DNA of 64,000 nt from Arthrobacter sp. KBS0702 (GTDB lineage: Bacteria; Actinomycetota; Actinomycetes; Actinomycetales; Micrococcaceae). The DNA lies in assembly GCF_005937985.2 (NCBI RefSeq), contig NZ_CP042172.1:496001-560000 (forward strand). Direction: 5' to 3'. A model generated the notes under the pieces. That model was given only the letters and a program-made list of their open reading frames with translations, ran no database searches and was not told the DNA's origin. The translations under genes were made by a program, and so were the position numbers. Of this stretch, positions 48,469-56,980 are shown piece after piece. Numbering within the stretch: position 1 is the first letter of the stretch; each line of letters begins with the position of its first letter.

Positions 48469-49924
48469 AGAGGCCGTACTTTTCGAGCAGCCGCAGCCAC
48501 ACCTCGCTGATGGTGGGGTAGGCCGGGACGGCGTGCCAGAGCCGGTCCAGCGGGACCTCGCCGACGACGGCGATCGTCGCCGCGTGCAGCAGCTCGGCCA
48601 CATCGGGGCCGGCGAACGTCGCACCCAGCAGCACCCGCCGGTCCTCGTCGACCACGAGCTGGGCCCAGCCCTTGTAGTGCTCGGAGTGCAGTGAGGATCC
48701 CGCCACCTGGATCGGGAGTTCCACGGAAGTGGCCCGGTAGCCGTCCTTGAGGGCCTGTTCCAGACTGCGGCCCACATTTGCCAGCTCGGGGTCGGTGAAG
48801 ACGACGTTGGGCACGGCGTGTTCGTCGGCCGTGCGGGCGAAGGGGCTCCAGGGGGCGGGCTCGCCGGCGAGCGTGCCCCGGGCGCGGGCGGCAATCGCGT
48901 CGCCTGTGGCACGGGCCTCGTATTTGCCCTGATGGGTCAGCAGGACCTTGCCTGCGGCATCGCCGACGGCGTACAGCCACGGGGCGTCCTCGTTGCCGTC
49001 GGCTCCGACGACGAGTCCGCTCGCGTCGATCCGAAGGCGCGTCGGCGTCCCGTCCTCGCCGGCCAAGCCCACACTCTCCAGCCCGATCCCCTCCAGCGCG
49101 GGGTGCCTGCCGGTTGCGACCAGAAGCTTGTCCACCGTGACGCGACCGCCGCCGTCGAGCGCCAAGGTCAGGGAGCCGTCGTCGTTCTCATGGACGCTCT
49201 GCGTGCCGGTGCGGAGGCGGAGTTCGACGCCGTCGGCGCGCAGCCCGGCGTGGACCAGCTCCGCCGCAGGGGCCGGGAACGCTCCCAACAGCCCGCCCCT
49301 GGCCACCACGGTCACGGACGCCCCGAGCCGGGCGAACGCCTGGGCGAGTTCGGTGCCGGCCACGCCGCCGCCGAGCACGCCGAGCCGCGGCGGGATCTCC
49401 TGGGCGGACGTCGCCTCCCGCGTGGTCCAGAAGTCGACGTCGGCGAGGCCTTCCACGGGCGGGATGCTCGGGCGAGACCCGGTCGCCACTACGACGGCGT
49501 GGCGTGCCTTGAGCGCGTAGCTGTTGCCGTCGAGCCCGGCCACCTCCGCTCGGCGGGGGCCGGTGATCCAGCCGTGGCCGCGGATCAGCTCGATGCCGGT
49601 GTCCTCCGCCCACTTGACCTGGCTGTCGTCCTGCCAGTTGGAGGTGAAGTAGTCGCGTCGCTTCAGGACGGCGGCGGCGTCGAGCACGCGGGTGACGGCC
49701 TCTTCGGCGCCGGGCACGGTCTGAGCGCCGTGCAGCGCGGCGCCGGGCCGCAGCAGGGCCTTCGATGGCATACACGCCCAGTAGGAGCACTCGCCGCCCA
49801 CCAGTTCGGCCTCGACCAGGACCGCGGTCAGGCCGCCCTTGACTACGCGCTCGGCCACGTTCTCGCCCACCGCGCCGGCCCCGATCACGATGACATCGAA
49901 TTCCCGCTCAATATGTGCCGTCAT
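48467..49924 (-). CDS. Pyridine nucleotide-disulfide oxidoreductase family protein
   Basis: The 485-residue flavoprotein has FAD site VIVIGAGAVGENVAERV at about 12-28, redox-active pair GGECSYWACMPSKAL (Cys-x4-Cys at about 46-51), NAD(P) site LGVLGGGVAGTELAQAF near 188 and second FAD site LYAVGDAAGKVLLTHQGKYEARA near 320. It resembles lipoamide dehydrogenase and mercuric reductase, but the catalytic C-terminal motif is PAYPTISEVW, with tyrosine where lipoamide dehydrogenases have the active-site histidine (HAHPTLSE). It is therefore unlikely to act on lipoamide. The likely substrate is another disulfide or quinone. The start is ATG 49924. Confidence 0.88.
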   Translation of the reverse strand: MTAHIEREFDVIVIGAGAVGENVAERVVKGGLTAVLVEAELVGGECSYWACMPSKALLRPGAALHGAQTVPGAEEAVTRVLDAAAVLKRRDYFTSNWQDDSQVKWAEDTGIELIRGHGWITGPRRAEVAGLDGNSYALKARHAVVVATGSRPSIPPVEGLADVDFWTTREATSAQEIPPRLGVLGGGVAGTELAQAFARLGASVTVVARGGLLGAFPAPAAELVHAGLRADGVELRLRTGTQSVHENDDGSLTLALDGGGRVTVDKLLVATGRHPALEGIGLESVGLAGEDGTPTRLRIDASGLVVGADGNEDAPWLYAVGDAAGKVLLTHQGKYEARATGDAIAARARGTLAGEPAPWSPFARTADEHAVPNVVFTDPELANVGRSLEQALKDGYRATSVELPIQVAGSSLHSEHYKGWAQLVVDEDRRVLLGATFAGPDVAELLHAATIAVVGEVPLDRLWHAVPAYPTISEVWLRLLEKYGL

Positions 49925-50023
49925 GGCAACAGCCTAGCCCCGTCGGGGAGGCCGGTTCCGGACCCTTTGCAGGACATGGGACGTCCGCTACGCTGAGGAC
50001 CACCTTGGGGGAGGAGGTCGCCA

Positions 50024-50767
50024 GTGAACGCAGCAACTTTGAGTGCGGGCGGGGCCGTGCCGCCGAACCGGCTCGGCGCGCAGGCCAGGCTGCGCGCCCT
50101 GCAGGCCGAGATCATCGATCTGATCCTCGAACGGGAACTGGAGCCCGGCGAGGCCCTGCCCACCGAAACCGAGCTGGCCGCCCTGCTGGGAATCGGTCGG
50201 AATACGCTGCGGGAGGCGCTCAAGGTGCTCCAGGCCCTGGGCGTGATCGAGATCCGCCACGGCTTCGGCATGTTCGTGGCCCCGAGCAGCTTCGGGGCGC
50301 TGACGGACGGACTGACCTTCCGGGCTCGGTTATCGCTGCGCCACCACGGGCACGAGGCGCTGGAACTGATTGAGCTCCGGCGGGTGCTCGAATCCGCGCT
50401 GATCGGCGGCTCCATGGCGCTCATGACGCCGGACCGGCTCGCGGGACTCGAGGCTACCGTGCGCCGGATGGAAGCGCTGGCCGGATCCGGAGAGCACTTC
50501 CCCGAAGCCGACGCCGAATTCCACCGCCTGCTGTTCGAGCCGCTGGACAACGGGCTGCTGCGCGACCTGCTCGGGGCGTTCCAGGCCGTCTACCGCGGAA
50601 TCCAGCAGGAACTCGGAGGCGACGACGTCGATCCGACAGCGGCGGCCGCGCTGCACCGGAGCATCTACGAGGCCGTGGCGGCGGGCGGTGCGGCGCTCGC
50701 GGCCGAGCGGCTGGGCCGCCACTTTGACGGACTGCGCCGCCGGATCGCGGGGGTCGCGGGGGAGTAG
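50024..50767 (+). CDS. GntR/FadR family transcriptional regulator
   Basis: The 247-residue regulator starts with a GntR winged helix (about 20-85): IIDLILERELEPGEALPTETELAALLGIGRNTLREALKVLQALGVIEIRHGFGMFV. The C-terminal part is the helical FCD ligand domain (about 110-240), with the metal-binding residues typical of FadR-like regulators in ELIELRRVLESALIG, FHRLLF and ALHRSIYEAVAAG. GTG 50024 has a long purine-rich site (gggggaggagg) upstream. No metabolic gene is linked, so the regulated pathway is unknown. It is followed by a strong terminator. Confidence 0.9.
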   Translation: MNAATLSAGGAVPPNRLGAQARLRALQAEIIDLILERELEPGEALPTETELAALLGIGRNTLREALKVLQALGVIEIRHGFGMFVAPSSFGALTDGLTFRARLSLRHHGHEALELIELRRVLESALIGGSMALMTPDRLAGLEATVRRMEALAGSGEHFPEADAEFHRLLFEPLDNGLLRDLLGAFQAVYRGIQQELGGDDVDPTAAAALHRSIYEAVAAGGAALAAERLGRHFDGLRRRIAGVAGE

Positions 50768-50840
50768 GGGTGTAGCGGGCGGTCCGCGCTGGTCTCAAAC
50801 CGCAGCGCTTTTCCGGCGGCGCCGCACACCAGGGAAAACA

Positions 50841-50874
50841 AAAGATCCGCACCGGCGGACCGGTGCGGATCTTT
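50841..50874. terminator. Bidirectional terminator between GntR gene and tRNA-Arg
   Basis: A perfect 15-base stem (aaagatccgcaccgg with ccggtgcggatcttt) has loop cgga and T-runs on both strands. It can end both the plus-strand regulator gene and the minus-strand tRNA. Confidence 0.92.
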
Positions 50875-50895
50875 TTCTCTGTGTCTCTATCTCTG

Positions 50896-50969
<74 letters not shown>

Positions 50970-51070
50970 ATTCTCGGCTCTTCGGGAGTTTCTCGCTCCC
51001 CCGAACCTCGAATTACTTTACGCGAGATGGGCCCAGAGTTCCAAATCGGAAACCCTGTAATCTGCCCGAC

Positions 51071-51098
51071 TAGACCGGTCTATGTGACCTTGATCACA
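51071..51098 (+). promoter_or_regulatory. CRP/GlxR-like operator and adjacent palindrome upstream of pckG
   Basis: The sequence tgtgaccttgatcaca (51083-51098) is an exact tgtga-N6-tcaca site for a CRP-family regulator, centred about 160 bases before pckG. It overlaps, at its left edge, a perfect 12-base palindrome, tagaccggtcta (51071-51082). Together they suggest that pckG is under carbon-source control by a CRP/GlxR protein and a second repressor. Confidence 0.75.
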
Positions 51099-51248
51099 AA
51101 ATGTCCGGCGTGTGGAGTTATTAAACCTTGAATTTCCGCGGTTTTTGGATCGGGGTCCCGCCGTCAACCCGTATTTGGGCCCGAAAATGAATCCTCCGCG
51201 ACACCTAGCATTTAGGACACACCACTGAACCCGAGGAAGGGAACCGTA

Positions 51249-53081
51249 ATGGGCGATCTGGCGCGACTGCCGCTGCTTGAGAAAGCACCCACCACTCATG
51301 CTGGACTGCTGGCATGGGTTGAAGAGGTTGCTGAACTGACCCAGCCGGACCGGATCCACTGGGTTGATGGTTCGGAAGAGGAGAACACCCGGCTCACGGA
51401 CGAGCTCGTCGCCGCCGGCACCCTGACCCGGTTGAACGAGAAACTGTTCCCGAAGTCCTTCGCGGCGTTCTCGGATCCCGCCGACGTCGCCCGGGTCGAA
51501 GAGCAGACCTTCATCTGCTCCGAGAACCAACGCGATGCAGGCTTCACCAACAACTGGATGGCCCCGGCTGAGATGAAGGAGAAGCTGCGCGGCCTGTTCA
51601 GCGGCTCCATGCGCGGCCGCACGATGTACGTCATCCCGTTCGTTATGGGCCACCTCGACGCCGAGGACCCCAAGTTTGGCGTGGAGATCACGGACAGCGC
51701 CTACGTTGTTGCCTCCATGCGCATCATGGCCACGATCGGCACTGCCGTCCTGGACAAGATCACCGCCACCAACGCCTTCTTCGTCCCCGCCCTGCATTCC
51801 CTGGGAGCGCCCTTGGCCCCCGGCGAAGCCGACGTTGCGTGGCCGTGCAACCCCGAGAAGTGGATCGTGCACTTCCCGGAGGAGCGCTCCATCTGGTCAT
51901 ACGGATCCGGCTACGGCGGCAACGCCCTGCTGGGCAAGAAGTGCTACGCGCTGCGCATCGCGTCCGTGATGGCCCGCGACGAGGGCTGGCTCGCCGAGCA
52001 CATGCTCATCCTCAAGCTGACGTCGCCGGAGAAGAAGAACTACTACGTCTCCGCGGCCTTCCCCTCCGCCTGCGGCAAGACCAACCTCGCCCTGCTGGAC
52101 CCCACGATTGACGGCTGGGAAGTCGAAACCCTCGGTGACGACATCACCTGGATGCGGATCGGCAAGGAAGGCGAACTGCGCGCCACCAACCCGGAGGCCG
52201 GCCTGTTCGGCGTCGCCCCGGGCACCGGCTGGGGCACCAACCCCAACGCCATGCGCGCCATCGCCAAGGGACACAGCATCTTCACCAACGTCGCGCTCAC
52301 CGACGACGGCGGCGTGTGGTGGGAAGGCATGACGGACGAAGTCCCGGCGCACCTGACCGACTGGCAGGGCAATGACTGGACCCCGGCGTCGGACAAGCCT
52401 GCCGCGCACCCGAACTCCCGCTTCTGCACCCCGATCTCGCAGGTCGACATGCTGGCCGAGGAGTACTACAGCCCCGAGGGCGTCGAGGTCTCCGCCATCC
52501 TCTTCGGCGGGCGGCGCAAGACCACCGTCCCCCTGGTGACCCAGGCCCGCAACTGGACGAATGGCATCTTCATGGGCTCGACCCTCTCCTCGGAGACCAC
52601 GGCCGCCGCCGCCGGGCAGGTCGGCGTACTCCGCCGCGACCCGATGGCCATGCTGCCGTTCATCGGCTACGACGCCGGCGACTACCTGAAGCACTGGATC
52701 AGCGTCTCCGGCAAGGCCAACCCCGAGCGGCTGCCGCACATCTTCCTGGTGAACTGGTTCCGCCGCACGGCCGACGGCGGCTTCGCCTGGCCCGGCTTCG
52801 GCGACAACGCCCGTGTCCTCAAGTGGGCCATCGAGCGCATCGAGGGCAAGGCCGACGCCGTCGAGACCCCGATCGGCTTCGTCCCGACCGGCACCGCGCT
52901 GGACCTCACCGGCCTGGACCTGACCCACGCCCACGTCGAGGACGCCGTCCGCGTCGACCGCGAGGAATGGGACGCCGAGCTGGCCTCCATCGAAGAGTGG
53001 TACGCCAAGTTCGGCGACTCCCTGCCGGATGCGCTGCGCTCCGAGCTCGAGGCGCTGAAGGAACGGATGTCCGCGCACTAA
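51249..53081 (+). CDS. pckG: Phosphoenolpyruvate carboxykinase (GTP)
   Basis: PckG converts oxaloacetate and GTP to PEP, CO2 and GDP, the committed step of gluconeogenesis from TCA intermediates. The 610-residue product is full length. The P-loop is [14 protein letters not shown] near residue 280, with the hyper-reactive cysteine of GTP-type enzymes, followed by the metal site [10 protein letters not shown] near 297. Also present are [18 protein letters not shown], the EGMTDE block and [28 protein letters not shown] 51249 follows gaaggga. The promoter region holds a CRP-like site. A perfect 24-base terminator follows. Together with ppc and ppsA it sets PEP levels in this genome. Confidence 0.97.
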   Translation: MGDLARLPLLEKAPTTHAGLLAWVEEVAELTQPDRIHWVDGSEEENTRLTDELVAAGTLTRLNEKLFPKSFAAFSDPADVARVEEQTFICSENQRDAGFTNNWMAPAEMKEKLRGLFSGSMRGRTMYVIPFVMGHLDAEDPKFGVEITDSAYVVASMRIMATIGTAVLDKITATNAFFVPALHSLGAPLAPGEADVAWPCNPEKWIVHFPEERSIWSYGSGYGGNALLGKKCYALRIASVMARDEGWLAEHMLILKLTSPEKKNYYVSAAFPSACGKTNLALLDPTIDGWEVETLGDDITWMRIGKEGELRATNPEAGLFGVAPGTGWGTNPNAMRAIAKGHSIFTNVALTDDGGVWWEGMTDEVPAHLTDWQGNDWTPASDKPAAHPNSRFCTPISQVDMLAEEYYSPEGVEVSAILFGGRRKTTVPLVTQARNWTNGIFMGSTLSSETTAAAAGQVGVLRRDPMAMLPFIGYDAGDYLKHWISVSGKANPERLPHIFLVNWFRRTADGGFAWPGFGDNARVLKWAIERIEGKADAVETPIGFVPTGTALDLTGLDLTHAHVEDAVRVDREEWDAELASIEEWYAKFGDSLPDALRSELEALKERMSAH

Positions 53082-53093
53082 CCCGTGCCCGGA

Positions 53094-53145
53094 CCAACGA
53101 CGGCGGCCCCGCACCTTGGATAAGGTGCGGGGCCGCCGTCGTTGG
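53094..53145. terminator. Perfect 24-base-pair bidirectional terminator between pckG and hmp
   Basis: Arms at 53094-53117 and 53122-53145 are exact inverted repeats of 24 bases with the loop ggat. They lie between the convergent genes pckG and hmp and fill almost the entire gap. There is no long U-run, as is common in high-GC actinobacteria. Confidence 0.92.
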
Positions 53146-53148
53146 GAC

Positions 53149-54309
53149 TTAGTTGGCGAGCCAGATGTCCGGGCCGAAGACCTCGTAGTGGATCTTGGTG
53201 GCGGGGATGCCGGCGTTGATGGCCTCGTTGCGGATGTTCTTCATGAACGGCAGCGGGCCGCAGAGGTACAGCGAGGCATTGGCCGGCAGGTCCACGTCGC
53301 GCAGCGACATGAAGCCTTCCCTGGCACCGGCCTCGGGACGCTCGAGCCAGAGCTGCAGCTCGGCGCCCTCGAGGCGTTCGACGTCGTCCGTCATCTGGGA
53401 GCGCAGGGCCCAGCTGTCGAGGGTGCTTTCCGCGTGCAGGACCAACACCTGGCGGTCCGAGCCGGTTGCCGCGAGGGAGCGCAGGATCGACGCCGACGGC
53501 GTGCAGCCGATGCCGGCGGAGGCCAGCACCACGGGGCCCTCGTCCTCCTTGAGCGTGATTTCGCCGTAGGGGTTGGAGATCTCCAGGACGTCGCCGACCT
53601 CAACGTTGTTGTGCAGCACCGGTGAGACCTCGCCGCCGTCGTCGAGCTTGGTGGTGAAGCTGCGGCTCGTGCCGGCGTCGCCGGAGAGTGAGTACTGGCG
53701 GACCTGGCGCAGGCCGTCAGGGAGGGTGACCTTGACACTGACGTACTGGCCGGGCAGCGCCGGGGTGATCGGGGTGTCGTCGGCCGGTTCCAGTACGAAG
53801 GTCATGGAGCCGGTGCCGGCGGGCGTCTTGGCCGCGACACGCCACGGGCTCCACATCTTGCCGTTGGCCTGGGCGGCGTAGAGGCCCTTTTCAAGCTTGA
53901 TCAGCGCATCGGCCATGAGCCAGTACACCTCGGTCCATGCCTCGGCGATTTCCGGGGTGATGACCTCGGCCAGGTCCTCGGCGATGGCTGCGAAGAGGTG
54001 CTCGTAGACCACCTGGTACTGCGGTTCGGTGATGCCGAGCGAGGCGTGCCGGTGGGCGATGCGGGCCAGGACGGTCTCGGGCAGGGTTCCCGGGTGGCTC
54101 ACCAGGTGGCTGGCGAAAGCGGCGATGCTTCCGGCCAGGGCCTGCTGCTGGTCGCCGGAGCGCTGGTTGGAGCGGCTGAACAGCCCGTCCAGCAGCTCGG
54201 GGTGCGCGCCGAAGAGCCGGGCGTAGAACTTGGGGGTGATTTCGCCGATCCGGGAACCGACCAGCGGCAGGGTGGCCTCGATGACGGGGAAGGACTTGTC
54301 CGAGAGCAT
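53149..54309 (-). CDS. hmp: Flavohemoglobin (nitric oxide dioxygenase)
   Basis: Hmp uses O2 and NAD(P)H to turn nitric oxide into nitrate. The 386-residue product has an N-terminal globin domain (about 1-138) with tyrosine in ITPKFYARLF and heme-binding histidine in LARIAHRHASLGI. It has the FAD domain with VRQYSLSGD and the NAD domain with VLASAGIGCTPSASIL and YLCGPLPFMKNI. The open frame extends 20 residues further upstream, but ATG 54309 with aggag eight bases ahead is the start. An NsrR-like operator lies at the promoter and a Rrf2 regulator gene is upstream on the same strand. It protects against nitrosative stress. Confidence 0.96.
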   Translation of the reverse strand: MLSDKSFPVIEATLPLVGSRIGEITPKFYARLFGAHPELLDGLFSRSNQRSGDQQQALAGSIAAFASHLVSHPGTLPETVLARIAHRHASLGITEPQYQVVYEHLFAAIAEDLAEVITPEIAEAWTEVYWLMADALIKLEKGLYAAQANGKMWSPWRVAAKTPAGTGSMTFVLEPADDTPITPALPGQYVSVKVTLPDGLRQVRQYSLSGDAGTSRSFTTKLDDGGEVSPVLHNNVEVGDVLEISNPYGEITLKEDEGPVVLASAGIGCTPSASILRSLAATGSDRQVLVLHAESTLDSWALRSQMTDDVERLEGAELQLWLERPEAGAREGFMSLRDVDLPANASLYLCGPLPFMKNIRNEAINAGIPATKIHYEVFGPDIWLAN

Positions 54310-54357
54310 TGCTGACTCCTGAGGTAGTGGCCCGGCGTCTTCAACCGGACCGAACTG

Positions 54358-54386
54358 AAATACATGCATTTGAAATACGAGTATTT
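54358..54386 (-). promoter_or_regulatory. NsrR-like operator of hmp
   Basis: Two adjacent 14-base dyads, aaatacatgcattt (54358-54371) and aaatacgagtattt (54373-54386), one base apart, lie about 50 bases before hmp. The pattern atgcattt-N-aaat matches the 11-1-11 inverted repeat recognised by NsrR. The site lies between nsrR and hmp, the expected place for NO-induced repression relief. Confidence 0.8.
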
Positions 54387-54459
54387 ATGCCTCAGTTCTA
54401 CACGTCGTAGAAAATGGTTGCAAATTGCGCGGGGAATACCGAAGAGGGCCGCAGGCGGG

Positions 54460-54909
54460 CTAGAGGCCCGGACGCAGGCCGATCGCCTGAAAGACGGGGT
54501 TCATCTGCCGCGTGGTGGGCAATGAGGCGACGACAATGTCGTCAAGCTCACGGTAGAAGGCCTCCCTGGCCCGGCCGAGCGCGCCGCGGAGCCGGCACTC
54601 GGTGATCAGGGGGCAGGTGCCGGCGGCTGCGACGCAGTCGGCCGGGTCGGTCCGGGTATCCAGGGCGCGCAGCAGCTGTCCGACGGTGGCGGCGCGGCCC
54701 GCCGCGTTGAGCCGGGACCCGCCGTTGCGGCCGCGTTCGACGTCGATCAGGCCCAGTGCCCGCAGCTTCGCCATCGCCTTGCTGACGTGGTTGTAGGGCG
54801 TGCCGACGGCATCGGCGATGCTCTGGGTGGTGAGCGGCTCACCGTCGGCCGCGGCCGCGAGCACCATCATCGCGCGCAGGCTCACGTCCGCGAAGGCGTT
54901 GATCTTCAT
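54460..54909 (-). CDS. nsrR: Rrf2 family nitric oxide-sensing repressor NsrR
   Basis: The 149-residue repressor has an N-terminal winged helix (FADVSLRAMMVLAAAADGEPLTTQSIADAVGTPYNHVSKAMAKLRALGLI) and the three cysteines that hold a [4Fe-4S] or [2Fe-2S] cluster in the C-terminal half: DCVAAAGTCPLITEC at about residues 93-107, spacing six and five. NO disrupts the cluster and releases DNA. It is 150 bases upstream of hmp on the same strand, with the NsrR operator between them. The start is ATG 54909. The pairing with hmp is the usual one. Confidence 0.92.
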   Translation of the reverse strand: MKINAFADVSLRAMMVLAAAADGEPLTTQSIADAVGTPYNHVSKAMAKLRALGLIDVERGRNGGSRLNAAGRAATVGQLLRALDTRTDPADCVAAAGTCPLITECRLRGALGRAREAFYRELDDIVVASLPTTRQMNPVFQAIGLRPGL

Positions 54910-54923
54910 GGCACGGGCCTGGT

Positions 54924-55433
54924 CTAGTCCACCCAGACGGCGGGTTCGTTGGAGTCGGCGGAAAGCTCGCCAAATTCCAGCTCGTTCGTCTCCGGGTTGG
55001 CGCCGTAGGGCAGCACTGCGGCGAAGACGGAGCCGTCCTGGTGTTCGGCGGCCACGTGGATCGCGTCCGAGTCTTCTTCCAGCAGGGTGATATCGCAGAC
55101 GATGGCGGCGGCGCGGAACTCGTCCCGGTGTTGCCGGAGCAGTTCGGTGAGGTCGCTGATCATGCCGTCGGCGTCGAAGTCGGCGTCGCCGTCCCCGGCC
55201 GCGTCGGCCGGTGTCACGGCGACGAGGCGGACCTCGCCGTCGTTTTCCACCACCAGGGCGAACGGCAGGAAGCCGCCGTTGCGCTCCAGCTGCTCCTGGG
55301 CGGCCCCGACCCCGGTGCCCAGCAGGTTCTCCAGGTCGGTGGCGCTGGCGTCCGGCACCGAGCCGCGCCAGGAGTCCGCTGCCGGGTCCGCGGGCTGCAG
55401 GATGGTGCTCTGGGCCTCGGAGGAATCGGTCAT
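54924..55433 (-). CDS. Conserved hypothetical acidic protein (169 aa)
   Basis: Function not recognised. The 169-residue product is acidic, without signal, membrane helix or cysteine motif. A disordered N-terminus of about 30 residues (SSEAQSTILQPADPAAD) leads to an alpha/beta domain containing LLGTGVGAAQEQLERNGGFLPFALVVENDGEVRLVAVTP, a helix with LTELLRQHRDEFRAAAIVCDITL, and strands SDAIHVAAEHQDGSVFAAVLPY. It lies 5 bases downstream of the phosphomannomutase gene on the same strand and so is probably translated from the same transcript. No enzymatic motif is seen. Confidence 0.75.
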   Translation of the reverse strand: MTDSSEAQSTILQPADPAADSWRGSVPDASATDLENLLGTGVGAAQEQLERNGGFLPFALVVENDGEVRLVAVTPADAAGDGDADFDADGMISDLTELLRQHRDEFRAAAIVCDITLLEEDSDAIHVAAEHQDGSVFAAVLPYGANPETNELEFGELSADSNEPAVWVD

Positions 55434-55438
55434 GGCGG

Positions 55439-56857
55439 TCAGCCCCGGACCACGGCCAGGACCCGGTCGCGGATGCGTTCCATGGTCGCCTGGTCCGTGG
55501 CCTCGACGTTCAGGCGCAGGAAGGGCTCGGTGTTGGACGGGCGCAGGTTGAACCAGTAGCTTCCGTCCGCCGCGATGAAGGTGCTGCCGTCGAGGTAGTC
55601 CACCTCGACGTCCTCGTCGTGGAAGTCCAGGCGGACGCGCTCCACGGCGCCCGCCTTGTCTTCGATTTCCGAGTTGATTTCGCCGGAGGACCGGTAGGGC
55701 TCGTATTCGCGGCCGAGCTCAGAGAGCGGGCCGTCCTGCTCGCCGAGGGCAGCCAGCACGTGCATGGCGGCCAGCATGCCGGTGTCCGCGTTCCAGAAGT
55801 CGCGGAAGTAGAAGTGCGCGGAGTGCTCGCCGCCGAAGATCGCACCCTCCGCAGCCATCACGGCCTTGATGAAGGAGTGGCCCACCCGGGTCCGGACCGC
55901 GCGGCCGCCGTCGTTGGCCACCAGTTCGGGCACCGCCCGCGAGGTCAGCAGGTTGTGGATGATCGTGGGGTTGTCTTCGCCATTGGACTTGGCGCGGGCA
56001 ATCTCGCGGCGGGCCACCATGCCGGTCACGGCCGACGGCGAGACCGGCTCGCCCTTTTCGTCGATCACGAAGCAGCGGTCGGCGTCGCCGTCGAACGCCA
56101 GCCCGATGTCCGCGCCGTGCTCGACGACGGCGGCCTGCAGGTCGCGGAGGTTTTCCGGCTCCAGCGGGTTGGCCGGGTGGTTCGGGAAGGATCCGTCGAG
56201 CTCGAAGTAGAGCGGAATGATCTCAAGCGGCAGCTTCGGCAGCAGCGTGTCCCCCAGCACCGCCGGGGTGGTCATCCCTGCCATGCCGTTGCCGGCGTCG
56301 ACCACGACCTTGAGCGGACGGGACCCGCGGAGGTCAACGAGGCTGCGCAGGTATTCGGAGTAGTCCTTGAGCACGTCGCGCACGCTGATCAGGCCGCGGG
56401 TGCCGTTCGCGGGGATCGCCCCGGCGTTGAGGTAGTCCTCCGCGAGGGCCTGGATTTCCTTCAAGCCGGTTTCCGAGGAGATCGGAACGGCGCCGGCCTT
56501 GGCCATCTTGATGCCGTTGTATTCGGCCGGGTTGTGGCTTGCGGTGAAGGTGGCTCCGGCGGCGTTCAGGGCGCCGCACGCGTAGTACAGCTCATCGGTG
56601 GAGATCAGGTCCAGCAGCTGGACGTTGGCGCCGCGGGTGGCTGCGCCGTTGGCAAAGGCGCGGCTGAACTCGGGGGAGGAGGGGCGCATATCGCCGCCGA
56701 CCAGCACGGTCTGTCCGGCCAGGCCCAGGACATCCACGAAGGCAGCCCCCACGGCCTCGACAATTTCGGCCGTGATGGAGTCGCCCACGATTCCGCGCAC
56801 GTCGTAGGCCTTGAAGGAAGCCGAGAGGTCAAAAGTCTTCGTCTGGTCGCTAGTCAC
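55439..56857 (-). CDS. manB: Phosphomannomutase/phosphoglucomutase
   Basis: The 472-residue product belongs to the alpha-D-phosphohexomutase family and interconverts hexose 1- and 6-phosphates, supplying GDP-mannose or UDP-glucose for cell wall and glycans. The four domain signatures are visible: FTASHNPAEYNGIKMAKAGAVP with the phosphoserine (near residue 105), LAFDGDADRCFVIDEKG for metal binding (near 245), GGEHSAHFYFRD for sugar specificity (near 325) and RPSNTEPFLRLNVEA for phosphate binding (near 440). GEHS favours phosphomannomutase-type dual specificity. The gene is first in an apparent two-gene unit with the acidic hypothetical. Confidence 0.94.
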   Translation of the reverse strand: MTSDQTKTFDLSASFKAYDVRGIVGDSITAEIVEAVGAAFVDVLGLAGQTVLVGGDMRPSSPEFSRAFANGAATRGANVQLLDLISTDELYYACGALNAAGATFTASHNPAEYNGIKMAKAGAVPISSETGLKEIQALAEDYLNAGAIPANGTRGLISVRDVLKDYSEYLRSLVDLRGSRPLKVVVDAGNGMAGMTTPAVLGDTLLPKLPLEIIPLYFELDGSFPNHPANPLEPENLRDLQAAVVEHGADIGLAFDGDADRCFVIDEKGEPVSPSAVTGMVARREIARAKSNGEDNPTIIHNLLTSRAVPELVANDGGRAVRTRVGHSFIKAVMAAEGAIFGGEHSAHFYFRDFWNADTGMLAAMHVLAALGEQDGPLSELGREYEPYRSSGEINSEIEDKAGAVERVRLDFHDEDVEVDYLDGSTFIAADGSYWFNLRPSNTEPFLRLNVEATDQATMERIRDRVLAVVRG

Positions 56858-56900
56858 GGCTCCATCTTACGTGGAAGCCGCTGTTGGCCGCCGGGAGCAT

Positions 56901-56937
56901 GCCGCGTATGTGGACAACGCCTGTCCACATACGCGGC
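56901..56937. promoter_or_regulatory. Perfect 16-bp palindrome with DnaA-box-like arms upstream of recQ
   Basis: The arms at 56901-56916 and 56922-56937 are exact inverted repeats of 16 bases with a five-base loop. Each contains a nine-base word close to the high-GC DnaA box ttgtccaca: tgtggacaa (exact complement) on the left and ctgtccaca (one mismatch) on the right, facing each other. It sits between the divergent manB and recQ genes. Regulation by DnaA, or a plain hairpin, are both possible. Confidence 0.65.
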
Positions 56938-56980
56938 CGCCCGCTTCGTGGCTGTCGGAGGAGGCTGGGATACTGAAGCA

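Noticed and set aside
55211..56980. Long N-terminal extension of the recQ frame
   Set aside because: The added 590 codons are antisense to manB and the hypothetical gene; the helicase start at 56981 explains the protein fully.
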